Assembly: GCA_029204225.1 (NCBI GenBank)
Contig: CM055102.1
Location: forward strand, 4,705,520-4,769,519
DNA length: 64,000 nucleotides
Direction of reading: 5' to 3'
Source: Diphasiastrum complanatum
Lineage: Eukaryota; Streptophyta; Lycopodiopsida; Lycopodiales; Lycopodiaceae
Part shown: positions 52,717-63,119 of the stretch, piece by piece
Position numbering within the stretch: position 1 is the first letter of the stretch
Layout: each line of letters starts with the position of its first letter
The notes under the pieces: model-generated
The model's input: the letters and a program-made list of their open reading frames with translations, nothing else
What the model was told of the DNA's origin: nothing
The model's database searches: none
Made by a program: the position numbers and the translations under genes

Positions 52717-55167
52717 ATGGCATCTATAAATGCATATCTTTTGGATACTAATGAAAGGCTCAACAAAACTAACTATTCCATATGGAAAGTTAGAATGGAA
52801 TCTATCATGATCATGCAAGATCTGATGGAAATTGTAAATGGTAAGGAGGGTGAACCTATTCATCCTCAAGAAAAAGCCAAATACATCAAGAGGTGCAATG
52901 TTGCACTACATTGCATAAAAATGAATGTTGCAAATGAACTCTTAAGAGAGGTAGGAGATTGCACTTCAGCTCAAGATGCTTGGGAGACTTTGCAAAAGGT
53001 CTATGAATCCAAGAACCAAACTAGAATGTTAGCTTTGAAAAATCAAATCTATAGAAGCTATCAAAAGAAAGGAGAGAGTGCACATACTTTTGTCCTAAGA
53101 GTAAAGGAATTGAACAAAGAGCTAGCCTTTATAGGTGACCCTATCAAGGATGAAGAGCTTGTTCAACTCATATTGAATGGACTAAGCTTTGAATTTGACA
53201 ATTTGGTTCAGGGATATGCAATTATGGGTAAGCTACCCATACTTGAAGAACTCCAAGGCACACTCATGGCCGAGGAATCAAGAAGGAGCCAAATGCAAGA
53301 GAGGATGGATAGGCTTTCCATCCAAGGTGGAGATGACCAAGCTCTCTTCACCAAAGGCAAAGGCAAGTCCAAAGGCAAAGGATCAACATTCAAGAAGTCT
53401 ACAAAGCTTGAGGATCAAGAAGGACCCTCAAAAGCATCTCCATCAACCACCAAAGTCAAGAAGGACAAATCAAAGGTGAAGTGCTACTATTGTAGCAAGA
53501 TGGGGCATTATGCCTCGGAATGCTTCAAGAGGAAGCAAGATCAAAGCCAAGCCAACATGAGCAAAGAGGAGGAGGAGGAGAGTTCACATGAGGACTTTCT
53601 CATGATGTCCATATTTTCTTCAACAAGCTTCAAAGGAGAATATCCTTGGTGGATTGACTCGGGTGCTAGTTCACACATGACTAGTAAAAGGGAGTTTTTC
53701 TCTTCTCTCTTATCTTATGATGGACCTATAAAGTCTATCTATACAGCAAATGATGAAGCTTGTAAGATTGAAGGAGTTGGTAGTATTCCCCTTTGCTTAG
53801 GATCTTCCAAAAAGATCAACATAGAAGGTGTTTTGTACATTCCTACAATAACAAAGAATCTACTAAGTGTTGGCCAAATGGTAGACAATGGTTTCAATGT
53901 TGACTTTGCTTCAAATGAATGTTTCATCAAGAAGAAGGGTAAGATAGTGGCTAAGGGCACTAGACTTGGCAAACTTTATAAGTTGGATGCATTTGTGGAT
54001 ACTAATGTTGTCATGTTGGCCGAGAAGAGCAAGATATCTACCTTTACTTTATGGCACAAAAGACTTGGACATGTCAACTCGGGTTCCATGGAGGCTATGA
54101 TCAAGGAGGAGTATGCTTTAGGCCTACCAAGGTCTATTGGGAAGGAAGACAAGGTTTGTGAAGCTTGTGCCTTATCCAAGGCACATAAGAAGGTGTTTCC
54201 TAACTCCATCACAAAGTCATCTCATCCTCTTGAACTCATACACTCGGATGTGCACATTGCTAGCACCAAATCTAATGGAGGTTCATCCATGTTTTTAACC
54301 TTCATTGATGACTACTCAAGATATTGTTGGGTTTTCTTACTTTCCTTCAAGTCTCAAGTATTTGATACTTTTGTAAAGTTCAAGTTGTTTGTGGAAAAGC
54401 ATCATAATCATAGCATCAAGATTGTTAGAAGCGACAATGGTGGAGAATTCATCTCCAATGAGTTCAAGGCCTTTTGTGAGGAGGAAGGGATCAAAAAAGA
54501 GACTTCTTGTCCTTACACTCCTCAACAAAATGGAGTTGCTGAAAGAAGGAATAGAACATTATGTGAATGTTCTAAGGCTTTAAGATTAGATGCTTGTTTG
54601 CCCAAATCCTTTTGGGGTGAGTCTCTTGTATGTGCAAACTACTTGATGAATAGGGTGTCTTGCAAAGCAATTGAAGGCAAAACTCCTTATGAGATGTTGT
54701 ATGGAAAGAAACCCAATCTTAATCACTTGAAAGTTTTTGGGTGTATATGTTATGTGCATGTGCCATTGGAAACAAGGACCAAGGAGGATCCATCTTCCAC
54801 AAGAGGGATCATGCTTGGATATGCAAGCTCAAGCAAGGGCTACAAAGTCTATCTCCCATCCTTGAACAAATTTGTTGTTTCAAGGGATGTCATATTTGAT
54901 GAACATCATATGCATATGCTTGAAGAAGGCTCAAGTGCTCCAACATCAAGAAGAAGATGGCCGAGGAGCAAGATCTTGTTTTTGAGGAGGAGCTCATGGA
55001 GGAGCAAGCACCAAACCCACCTATCACACCAAGGAGATCTTCAAGGGCAAAAGTGGAGCCATCAAGGCTCACATATCAAGGAAAAGGACAGCAAGTTGAG
55101 GGTATCTCATCCACTTCTTATGCTTTATCTAGTTTTGAAGAACCATCTAATGTTGAAGATGCATTGA
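52717..55167 (+). CDS. Copia-M gag-protease-integrase polyprotein (816 codons)
   Basis: The longest uninterrupted frame of the A/C/E lineage here. Gag capsid part occupies about residues 1-215 (KTNYSIWKVRMESIM). The zinc knuckle CYYCSKMGHYASEC is at about 256-269 and is intact. The protease site WWIDSGASSHM has its D near 314. The pre-integrase zinc site has HKRLGHVNSGSM and CEACALSKAH. The integrase core has D near 508 (HSDVHIAS), D near 571 (RSDNGGEF) and E near 607 (VAERRNRT), with D-35-E spacing. From about residue 745 the frame leaves the family sequence: a single frameshift near 54940-54957 moves RT into another frame, and the last 70 residues here are out-of-frame sequence. Confidence 0.95.
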   Translation: MASINAYLLDTNERLNKTNYSIWKVRMESIMIMQDLMEIVNGKEGEPIHPQEKAKYIKRCNVALHCIKMNVANELLREVGDCTSAQDAWETLQKVYESKNQTRMLALKNQIYRSYQKKGESAHTFVLRVKELNKELAFIGDPIKDEELVQLILNGLSFEFDNLVQGYAIMGKLPILEELQGTLMAEESRRSQMQERMDRLSIQGGDDQALFTKGKGKSKGKGSTFKKSTKLEDQEGPSKASPSTTKVKKDKSKVKCYYCSKMGHYASECFKRKQDQSQANMSKEEEEESSHEDFLMMSIFSSTSFKGEYPWWIDSGASSHMTSKREFFSSLLSYDGPIKSIYTANDEACKIEGVGSIPLCLGSSKKINIEGVLYIPTITKNLLSVGQMVDNGFNVDFASNECFIKKKGKIVAKGTRLGKLYKLDAFVDTNVVMLAEKSKISTFTLWHKRLGHVNSGSMEAMIKEEYALGLPRSIGKEDKVCEACALSKAHKKVFPNSITKSSHPLELIHSDVHIASTKSNGGSSMFLTFIDDYSRYCWVFLLSFKSQVFDTFVKFKLFVEKHHNHSIKIVRSDNGGEFISNEFKAFCEEEGIKKETSCPYTPQQNGVAERRNRTLCECSKALRLDACLPKSFWGESLVCANYLMNRVSCKAIEGKTPYEMLYGKKPNLNHLKVFGCICYVHVPLETRTKEDPSSTRGIMLGYASSSKGYKVYLPSLNKFVVSRDVIFDEHHMHMLEEGSSAPTSRRRWPRSKILFLRRSSWRSKHQTHLSHQGDLQGQKWSHQGSHIKEKDSKLRVSHPLLMLYLVLKNHLMLKMH

Positions 55168-55805
55168 ACTCCAAAGAATGGTATAAAGCTATGTTGGATG
55201 AGTATGATGCCTTGATTGAGAATGAAACTTGGTTGCTTGTTGAGAGACCTCAAAGGAATGTAATAGGATGCAAGTGGGTCTTCAAGCTTAAGTTGAATGC
55301 AAATGGGAGTGTTAACAAACATAAAGCAAGATTAGTTGCAAAAGGTTATGCTCAAGAGAGAGGGATAGACTATGAGGAAACTTTTGCACCCATGGCCAAG
55401 ATGGTCACAATAAGGCTAATCATTGCACTTGCATCACATTTTGGATGGATTCTATGTCAAATGGATGTCTCTAATGCTTTCTTGAATGGTTTTTTGGAAG
55501 AGGATATCTATATGGAGCAGCCACAAGGGTTCATCAAGCATGGAATGGAGAACAAAGTATGCCATCTCCAAAGAAGCATCTATGGCTTGAAGCAAGCCTC
55601 GACATCTTGGAATTCAAGACTACATTTCTATCTTATTTCACTTTTTTTTGTTCAAAGTAAATATAATCCCACTCTTTACATTAAGTTTGATGATGTTGGT
55701 ATTGTACTTTTACTCATTTATGTAGATGACATCATCATTAGTGGAAATAGTGTTGATGGTATTGAGAAAATCAAGATAGATCTATCCTTAGCTGTGGTTG
55801 AATAA
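54957..55805 (+). pseudogene. Copia-M reverse transcriptase, 3'-truncated
   Basis: The second frame begins with an acidic segment (EEQDLVFEEELMEEQ) and the linker TPRRSSRAKVEPSRLTYQGK. RT then has CKWVFKLKLNANGSVNKHK near residue 105, motif A QMDVSNAFLNGFLEEDIY near 168, SIYGLKQASTSWNSRL, and the catalytic box IYVDDIIISGN near 255. It stops at the truncation point; the last five codons come from the flanking gypsy sequence. Confidence 0.9.
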
Positions 55806-55995
55806 TTTATTTCTGTATCACTGAGCTGTCGGCTTGCAAATCGGATTGAAAAATTCTTTTTGTGTTCTCCTGGCTGGTTTAAGACTGCTTCAACTACATA
55901 CTTTGATGCATCTGTATGCACATAAAACTCAATGGACCAATTGGTTGGTCGTAAGATTGGTGCTAAAACTAATGCATCTTTAAGTTTTTGGAAAG
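55797..55995 (-). pseudogene. Gypsy RNase H, N-terminal part
   Basis: On the minus strand MHTDASKYVVEAVLNQPGEH carries the first catalytic aspartate, followed by SIRFASRQLSDTEINYSTT. The usual SRQLSxxExNYSTTEKE block ends at the Copia-M junction. The closely similar block VHTDASKYAIGIVLTQPGE is at the window's right edge. Confidence 0.8.
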
Positions 55996-56067
55996 CCTTT
56001 AGGGCTTTTTCATTCCAATGTGGATCCGTTGTGAGTTTGTAAATTGGTCGTGCTAACTATGCAAAAT

Positions 56068-57250
56068 CTAGAATGAAAATCCTATAATAGTTAGTGTGAG
56101 CCATAAAGATGTAGACTCGCGGATCGTTCTTGGTGGTGGTACATCAACAATGATCTTGATTTTCGATAGGTCTTTGGCGATCCCGTGTTTAGACACTATA
56201 TGGTCGAGAATCAAGCCATGTGTAATCCAAAATTGACATTTTTTTGGATTCAAGGAGATCTGGAATTCACGACATTTTTGTAGCACCTTCTCCAGATTGG
56301 ATAAGTGTTCAGAGTCTGGTCCATGCACGCACAGATCGTCCAAGAAAATTTCCAAAAAATTTTGCATATACTCTTTGAATGCCGCCTGCATGACTCACAA
56401 GAAGGTGCTTGGGGCATTATAAAGTCCAAATGGCATCACCTTATAGGCATAGGTTCTCCATTCCGTGGCAAATGTTGTCTTATGTTGTTCTTGAGCTGCT
56501 ATCTTCACTTGATTGTAACCGCTGAAGTCGTCTAAGAAACTGTAGGCTTTGGCTCCAGCTACTCTGTCAAGGACACTGTCCATGAAGGGCAAAAAGAAAT
56601 CATTTTTGGTGACTACGTTTAGTGCCTTCAGATTCACATAGATTCGCAGTTTGTCGTTCTTCTTGGGTACTATAACTATCGGCGATACCCATTCAGTGTG
56701 CTCGATTTCATAAATAAAATCTACGTCTAACAGCTTCTGTAATTCTTGCTTGATCAGTTCCGTGTAGTTCCGGTTGTAGCGTTAGTAACGACTCACCTTG
56801 GGGACTGCTCCATCCACCAAGGGTATGGTGTGTTGGACTATTGTTGGTGGGATGCCCTTCAGATCACTGTAATTCCAAACAAAACAGTCCTTGCACTCTA
56901 CCAACAATGATCATAGACTTTTGAATTGTGTGGGCGTTAACTGCTCTCCCACGTGTACGATCTTTTCTTCTTCACCTGGCTCGACAAGGTTCATTGGTTG
57001 TGTTCGCGCAGGTCCCTTGAAGACTTGTTCCACTGGCGTCTAACTTTGATCAGGTTCTCATTGGGCTTGCGACAACATAATTACCATGTCATCCAAGATA
57101 TAGTTCTTGAAAGTCTCAGCCATCTCATGAACGTGTACTCATCAAGATTTCTCCTTCCGCATATTGATCTTAGCCCGACTGGTCATCTATTGATTCTCCG
57201 TCATCTGAATAGAGGATGCCATTTTATCAAAGTTCATTCAGATTGACTTC
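56068..57250 (-). pseudogene. Gypsy reverse transcriptase
   Basis: On the minus strand the N-terminal part (about 57000-56640) reads FIYEIEHTEWVSPIVIVPKK. Next, in 56637-56395, come AYSFLDDFSGYNQVKIA (catalytic aspartate motif) and TYAYKVMPFGLYNAPSTF. One stop separates this from 56391-56068 with the second catalytic motif IFLDDLCVHG and SLNPKKCQFW. The FLDD form replaces the more usual YIDD/FMDD. The RT is recognisable along its length. Confidence 0.9.
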
Positions 57251-57391
57251 AAGGAACCCAACACCTTCTTCTTGTCTCTTTTTGTCATATTGGTGGATTC
57301 ATCCTTGTTGTCTGTCTTCGAAACTAGTGTGAGATTTGCCTTGTGGTTGCGAATATCAACATCCACTGTAGCTATAGCTTCTTCAGGTAGA

Positions 57392-57637
57392 TCAGTCCAT
57401 CAGATCACCTAGTTGTAGCGTTGTTTCAACTGATTCCTCTTGTTCACAGGTGCCTTTGCTGGATCTATCTGGGTCCATGTGCTGTAGGACTTGCTCATCA
57501 ATCAACTCAATTTCCTTGTTGTAAGTCAGAGCATGTTGCCAAGGGACTAAATCATCGTCCACTGGGTTCTCAATAGATTCCGCTGACAGCCATGCTACGT
57601 TTATCATATTCACTCCAAACTTGATTGGTGTGTCCAT
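57392..57637 (-). pseudogene. Gypsy spacer between protease and RT
   Basis: 81 codons, acidic (IELIDEQVLQHMDPDRSSKG), no recognised motif. It has the same orientation as the protease and RT, so it is taken as the polyprotein spacer common in plant gypsy elements. Confidence 0.5.
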
Positions 57638-57701
57638 GGTGTAACACTTGGGTAAAGATGTCCTGGGTTCAGGATCCGATTCATATTGACGTGCTTGGCA
57701 A

Positions 57702-58560
57702 TCAATCGTTGCTAGCTAATGCATCTGTCCATCTCACGACATGCGAATGGTAGTGACCACCCTTGGCTTGCCTTGGGTGATCTATCGCGTGATCTGTCAT
57801 GGATGATCCGTCTTTCGCCTTGGGTGCAATAGGTTTCACCGCCCATGTGGTTGGATCAACCTTTACAGCCTGCTCTCTATTCTCAAAGGTGAGTTTCCCC
57901 GTACCCCTGTTGTGTACTACTTGTGCAGTCCTCAACATGGTCTTCCTAGTAAAACATGGTATGCAGATGGAGACTTAGGTATATCCATTACTACAAAGGT
58001 GATCACAAATTGCATGTCTGCTATTTTTATAGGGATATCGGCAACCACACCCTTCGGTTTTACACATGATTGATCCGCTAGTTTGAAGGCAAATCTTGCT
58101 GGCTTCAATCCTTGTAAACCCCACTTTTGATACAAAGTAGTGGAGATCAAATTGACACCTCATCCTCCATCTACCACTACTGCCTTGTCCTTGAATCTCT
58201 TGTGTTCGATTGGTAGGCCTTGCTCTTCCACGCTACCTCGATGTGGAGGACGTTACTAGTCTCATCGTAGCCCGTACAATATACGGGCGCTGGCGCTACT
58301 AGTTCCACGTCCGCTTTGGCCCATTCAGCCAAAAGGATTTTAGCTTGTGGCGCAATCCGCGGTAATTTCCCAAGGGGTAAACTAATATGGCTCACCAATA
58401 GGCTTGTGAGCCTTTTAGTGCGCGGTTCCTCAGGCTCCACCATGTGAAAAGGAGGTTCATGAAGAGCCCCTTTGTGGTTCCGGTTCTTCATCAGCAAGAG
58501 GTTCCATAGGATTGGCCTTTTCTTGCTCTTTTTCCTCCGCTTGTGCTCCCTATACCTAGT
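57702..58560 (-). pseudogene. Gypsy protease-like domain with lost active site
   Basis: On the minus strand 58497-58177 is a linker (ILLAEWAKADVELVAP). Near 58165 the expected protease triad D-T/S-G is read VVVDGG followed by a stop, so the motif is lost. Downstream blocks fit a retropepsin: ISTTLYQKWGLQGLKPARF, FVVMDIPKSPSAYHVLLGRP and the RTAQVVHNRGTGKLTFENRE tail. Confidence 0.75.
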
Positions 58561-58693
58561 GTTGTATCTTCTAGTACTGTCTCCTCTCTTCTCTCACATT
58601 CGGATATGGCGTTGAAGTTGAGGGTTGGTCATCAGTGACCGATGGTGGTGGTGAGGGATCCACTTCCTTCCACTGTCTGACTGTTTCAGTTGC

Positions 58694-59069
58694 TCTTTCT
58701 GATAATAAACGATTAATTTTTATTCTTATCTTTCGTGAATAACTCGCGACTAATTATCAGTCAAGCACTGTCTAGCTCTTCGTGAATTATTCGCGACAAA
58801 TGATTTGTCTTGCAATTTGCGACAAATTATTCTTCTAGTGCTTCGTCCATTTAAAGGTTTGGCTATATAGTCTAGAATGACCGTGATTTTAATCACTATC
58901 TGTTATGTTCATTCTGATAGGCGTATTCATGCTTAGGGAGAGAGTCATTTTACTTCCGCTGCGCACGAACATTTTCTGTTCGAGTTCGCTACACGTTCAT
59001 TTCTTGTTCGAGTTTGTTTCTCGTTCGCGTCTTGTTTGTCATTTATTCGTTCTCTCTCTCTCCCAAACA
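58694..59069 (+). repeat. Partial B-type LTR (3' part)
   Basis: It matches the Copia-B 5' LTR from about 8231 to its end (9261 once X is removed), including AGAATGACCGTGATTT, TTCATTCTGATAGGCGTA-type and ACGAACATTTTCTGTTCGAG blocks. It ends TCTCTCCCAAACA. No primer site follows, so it is a truncated solo or 3' LTR. Confidence 0.75.
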
Positions 59070-60132
59070 AGTACACTATCCAAAGGGCAAGCCAAGAGCC
59101 CAAGTACTCATCATTCTAGATTGAAAAGTGTGAAAATCCTAATTTTTGCACTTTCTGAAATCCCAAACAACCTGCCAACTGGGATTCAAGAATTGATAAA
59201 TCCCAAAGTGTCATATCTCATTGTTCCCTCAAGGTCTTGGTTTGCTTATTTGCAGGTGGCATCCTCAACTTGTGAAAAAGCTAATTTGAGTCAGGAGAAC
59301 CAAGATACCCACAAAAATGGCCAGAAACAGAGAAAACCCAAAATTTACTATGTTTGGCCTACAAGCTTCAATTTGTAATATATTGGCTCGCCTCCTTCAC
59401 CATTGATAGATCTCATTGAGCCCAGTACATTATCTAGAGGGCAAGTCAAGAGCCCAAGTACCGGTCAGTTTACATTGAAAAGTGTGAAAATCCTGATTTT
59501 TACACTTTCTGGGATCCCAAACAGCCTATCAATTGTGATTCAAGATTTGTACAATCCCAAAGTGTCATATCTCACTACTCTCTCAAGGTCTTGGTGTGCC
59601 TATTTGCAGGTTGCATTACCCACTCAAGAAGAGCTTAATTTGAGTCAGGAGAGCCAAGACACCCAAAGAATCAGCCAAAAAGTCAAAAAATCCAATATTT
59701 ACTATTTTTGGTCTATATTCTTCATTTTTGGATATGTTGGTTCACCTCTTTCACCATTGATAGATCTCATTGAGTGTAGTACACTATTTAGAGGGCGAAC
59801 CAAGATCCCAAGCACCCATCATGTTGCATTGAAAAGTGTGAAAATCCTGATTTTTGCACTTTTTGGGATCCCCAGTCTGATAGACTTTTTGTGAGTGTCA
59901 TATCTCATTGTTTCCTAAAGGTCATGGTTTGCCTATTTGCAGGTGGCATCCTCTCTTGTGAAGAAGCTAATTTGAGTCAGGAGAACCAAGATACCCACAG
60001 GATTGGCCAAAACCAGAGAAAATCCAAAATTTACTATTTTTGGCCTACAGGCTTCAATTTTGGATATTTTCACTCATTTCTTTTAGATCTGAGAGATCTA
60101 ATACATTTGTTGACATCCCTAGAAGGGCGAGC
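59070..60132 (+). repeat. 354-bp tandem array, three units
   Basis: The landmark TTGAAAAGTGTGAAAATCCT starts at 59121, 59475 and 59829, exactly 354 bases apart each time. Units begin near AGTACACTATCCAAAGGGC (59070), 59424 and 59778. A decayed fourth start (ATACATTTGTTGACATCCC) follows near 60098. Because 354 is 3 x 118, one reading frame stays in phase through units 1 and 2 and into unit 3 (58905-59894), with a single TAA at 59376-59378. Each unit contains a TTTGCAG word like a splice acceptor. Whether it is coding is unknown. Confidence 0.9.
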
Positions 60133-60669
60133 CATACCTCCCAAAGGATCCATAGATTTGGACTTTTTTCACTCCTAGCTTCCTACAATTTCAAAATCAC
60201 CCCCAGGACTCCAAAATTTGATATCTTGACTCCCCACTTGAATATAACCTACATCCATCCACCCTTTATCATTGGCCAAAGAGGAGATCCAAAAATCTCA
60301 TCCTATCTCCAACCATCACACTTTTTGTTCTCACCTAGCTACATTGCTAGAATTGCCTTTTCATTTTGATATCCCAAATCTGCAAGACCTTTTGTGAATC
60401 CCAAATCTACAATCCCCAATTCTCCAAAATTTCCATATTCACGTTTTTCATTCCCATCTTAAATCCCCAAATTTTCTCCCCCCATTCACTCTCCGACAAT
60501 CCCCAAATCCACATGTCTTGAGACTGGTTACAAATCCCAGATCTGCATCCCCCAAATCCTAGCACCCAAATTCTGGGATCCCAAAAATCCTGGAATCCTA
60601 AATTCCACCTCTCCAGATCTCATTCCCCAATTCCATAGTCCAAAGCTTACATTCGTACATTCCTAGAGT
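60133..60669 (+). other. Pyrimidine-rich leader with CCCAAATC words
   Basis: No gene. From about 60360 the plus strand is dominated by C/T/A, with CCCAAATC or CCCCAAAT-type words recurring more than ten times at uneven spacing and very few G. It looks like simple-sequence expansion upstream of the gypsy gag. Confidence 0.6.
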
Positions 60670-61332
60670 TTGAATTCTTGGATCCCCAAACAAGATACTT
60701 TTCTTAGCTGCGAGCGTCATGAACGAAATGAGTGGGAATCACTCAAGGACTCCTTCGTTAAGAGGTTCAAATCGTTCAGATTCCTTGAAAGCCCATTTTT
60801 ACTGCCTAGTAAGATCAAAATGAGAAAGGACGAGAGGGTACGTGATTACATTGAACGACTCAAACGTCTTAAGATTGAATGCCCTGCCCACTTAGCACCT
60901 GATCAGGCCGTGCTCATATGGTTCATGGCTGGCATCCCGAAATCTATCCGGCGTGAACTTAGACCTCTAGAATCCTATGCTACCTTACGTTTACATGATG
61001 CTATGGATGATGCCATCTGCGAAGAGGATGAAGGCTCCGATGAAGAATACGAACCCCAACGTTCTCGAGCCATTGTCTTTGACGAAAGCCATAGATCCCA
61101 AGGTGAAGGATCCTCTACCGATGTTGCCACACAATTGTTGTTACAACATCACCATCCAATACACCAGCTCCATAATAAAAAAAGACAATATGAAATGAGT
61201 CCTTGTCGAAATAAAGTGAAACCGATATTCTATCATCCGCTACAATGTCCAACCAAGAGCAACCTCCATAGGGAATTGACAGTTTTTCTCCAATTCTACA
61301 ACCTCAAATCTTTTTGTCTTTCCACATGCTGA
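60670..61332 (+). pseudogene. Ty3/gypsy gag fragment
   Basis: The open frame (first in-frame ATG at 60719) has the retrotransposon gag capsid pattern: NEWESLKDSFVKRFKSF, then MRKDERVRDYIERLKRL, FMAGIPKSIRRELRPLES and LHDAMDDAICEEDEGSDE. This is the capsid core of plant gypsy gags. After residue 150 an acidic stretch and a His-rich stretch follow, then sequence I do not recognise. No zinc knuckle is seen. The orientation is the same as the RT piece at the window edge, so both may be remains of one element, with protease and most of RT missing. Confidence 0.75.
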
Positions 61333-62479
61333 TAAGATTTCCAATGTGCCAATACACAATAAATCTAGGATTCAAAAATCCAGATCGGGATTCGGTTCTG
61401 AATCTCATGCTCAGAGAGGTCCTTAGGACAATAGTACCTCAACCATACCTGCATCTCAAGCTATATCTTACAACATATGCTATCAATGATGGTAGATTTA
61501 GTGTCACCCACCCTGTCTTGTTTTGACAAGGGCATGTCAGAGTAAGTCACATTACTCTACAAAACAAAAGGAATATTGCAATTGTCAAGGTACATTATCA
61601 ATGTTGATGAATGCAAGTTTTGTTAGGGAAGTGCACTACAGTTCTCACTCTCTATACAGTTTGTTTATTTCCTTGTTGCTCTTCATTCCTAGTATGTGAT
61701 TGATTTTTGCATGAGAACTAGCTATTGCACAAGAGTCTTCTGTAGAGCATCTCCAAAACACATTTTCATTCATCTATCCATCTTCATATTCCCTTGTACA
61801 GCAATTTAGGATTTTTGAGACATATGAGAAATCCATGTCAAATTAGAGTTGATTACTACATCTCATTGCCATATTATTTTTTGATCAACTACAGCAAGAT
61901 CGAAACAAATTTAGTTAAAATTTGTTCAATCTTTAGTCCAGTCGCATGTTCAACGAGTTTCAACTACATGTTCCACACGCCGATCCAATCACGGGCATCA
62001 ACAGCTACCAGCAACAACATCCCCACCAACAAATTTTTTTTTTTTGGGGGGGGGGGGGAGCGAGTGGATCTGCTTGGATCCACTGGAGCAGTTACGCTGC
62101 CAACAATAACATCAGATTGATCGACAGCCAAGGTCACAAGTCAAATATGAAAAAGACAAGGCTAAAGAAGGAAAATGGGTAATCCGAAGAGACTCAATCA
62201 GAAGAAGTATTCCAGTCATGGTGAAGATCCTTAAGAAAAGAGAAACACAAGCATTGGAAAATCAGTCTCCTTCTTCAACCGGCCTCTTTGCCATACATCT
62301 GCATTTACTCTTATGCCTATCATTCACACCATCTATTGTTGTCACTACCACCCTTCCTTCCATCTGTTTGTTTATCATCAGTTTACTGGTCTTCTGAGAA
62401 ATCCCTAGTTTTTCATAGTCCTACCGAAGCAGTTGAAAGATCATTGCAAGTGTCTTGTGGAGACCAATTGCCACCTACA
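61333..62479. other. Unassigned stretch with a T-then-G homopolymer
   Basis: No recognised gene. Frames at 61794-62120 and 61946-62182 run through a stretch of about 13 T followed by about 13 G at 62032-62059. A Gln/His-rich reading (INSYQQQHPHQQ) lies before it. Confidence 0.4.
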
Positions 62480-62677
62480 ATGGTTGATCAGCCAAAAGAA
62501 GACCTACAAAAGTAGGCAAAGCAGCTAGAAGAAATAAAGAAAAAGATCCAAGAAGTTGAGGAGGAAAGGACAAAACTTAAGCAACAGATGAGCCAGATCA
62601 ATCTTGATCAAAAGAAACTCTTTGAAACAATGATAGTTGAATCCCCTCCTACGAAGCCCAAAGAGATCCAAAAGTAA
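62480..62677 (+). pseudogene. Coiled-coil fossil of unknown family
   Basis: From an ATG near 62480 the frame reads VDQPKEDLQK, a TAG (62513-62515), then about 53 codons of Lys/Glu-rich heptad-like sequence (EEIKKKIQEVEEERTKLKQQ) to a TAA at 62675. The composition fits a coiled coil. Family unknown; it may be part of the gag-like element to its left. Confidence 0.45.
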
Positions 62678-62762
62678 TGGATCAAAAGAAAGATGAAGAC
62701 AACCATGAACCTGCAAAATAAAGCAAGCTCCTCACCTAGCAAGTGGTGATCAAAGTTCGACA

Positions 62763-63119
62763 TTGCAAGGGTCCAAGGCTGCAACTATAGAACTATCAGT
62801 TCCTTCACCCTACCACCAAGTCTTTATCATGTTTCCTTACCGTTACCAAACCGTCCATCCAAAACTATTCCTACCACCTGATGAATCCATCCCCTTGAGA
62901 CTGATAATCAAAGTTTGTGCAACCTGCAAATCAAAGGTTTTCCTTGAGACTGAAACTTCAATTGAGAGAATAACCATGGAAACACCCAGAGGCAAATGGA
63001 GGATACAGACCTCCCAGAAGATAGAATTCACCAAGAAACCAAAGATGAAACCATCAATGGCAGATACAAGTGACAAAACAAAGAGACACATGGAAAGCAC
63101 TCGAGTATGCAAGTTGTGA
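62763..63119 (+). CDS. Hypothetical 118-codon frame
   Basis: No recognised domain. The frame has no ATG at its start (opens with TTG). It contains VSPSPYHQVFIMF-like sequence, a CATCKSKVF pair of cysteines and a basic C-terminus (KKPKMKPSMADTSDKTKRHM). It may be a fossil like its neighbour. Confidence 0.25.
   Translation: MQGSKAATIELSVPSPYHQVFIMFPYRYQTVHPKLFLPPDESIPLRLIIKVCATCKSKVFLETETSIERITMETPRGKWRIQTSQKIEFTKKPKMKPSMADTSDKTKRHMESTRVCKL

Larger units (their letters stand above)
51224..55797 (+). mobile_element. Copia-M, 3'-truncated, inserted in the gypsy element
   Basis: It has a 5' LTR, primer site, long leader, gag, protease, integrase and RT up to just past the catalytic box, then stops; RNase H, polypurine tract and 3' LTR are missing. 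The 3' break joins gypsy RNase H sequence on the minus strand at about 55797, with the word CCTTAGC as possible short homology. Confidence 0.9.
55797..58693 (-). mobile_element. Ty3/gypsy element, 5' half (protease, RT, RNase H start)
   Basis: Minus-strand order: a Pro/Ser-rich region, a protease-like domain, a spacer, RT and the start of RNase H, then Copia-M. The integrase at 49.4-50.9 kb completes it. Stops and frameshifts are common. No LTR or gag was identified for it; the right end meets a partial B-type LTR at 58694. Confidence 0.85.

Noticed and set aside
54930-54960. Programmed frameshift between integrase and RT in Copia-M
   Set aside because: Other copies in the lineage keep the two parts in one frame, and no slippery heptamer with a clear downstream structure is seen. 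A mutation is simpler.
61794-62182. Overlapping frames through the T/G run as a real Gly-rich protein
   Set aside because: The reading depends on a homopolymer whose length is unreliable, and no family is recognised.
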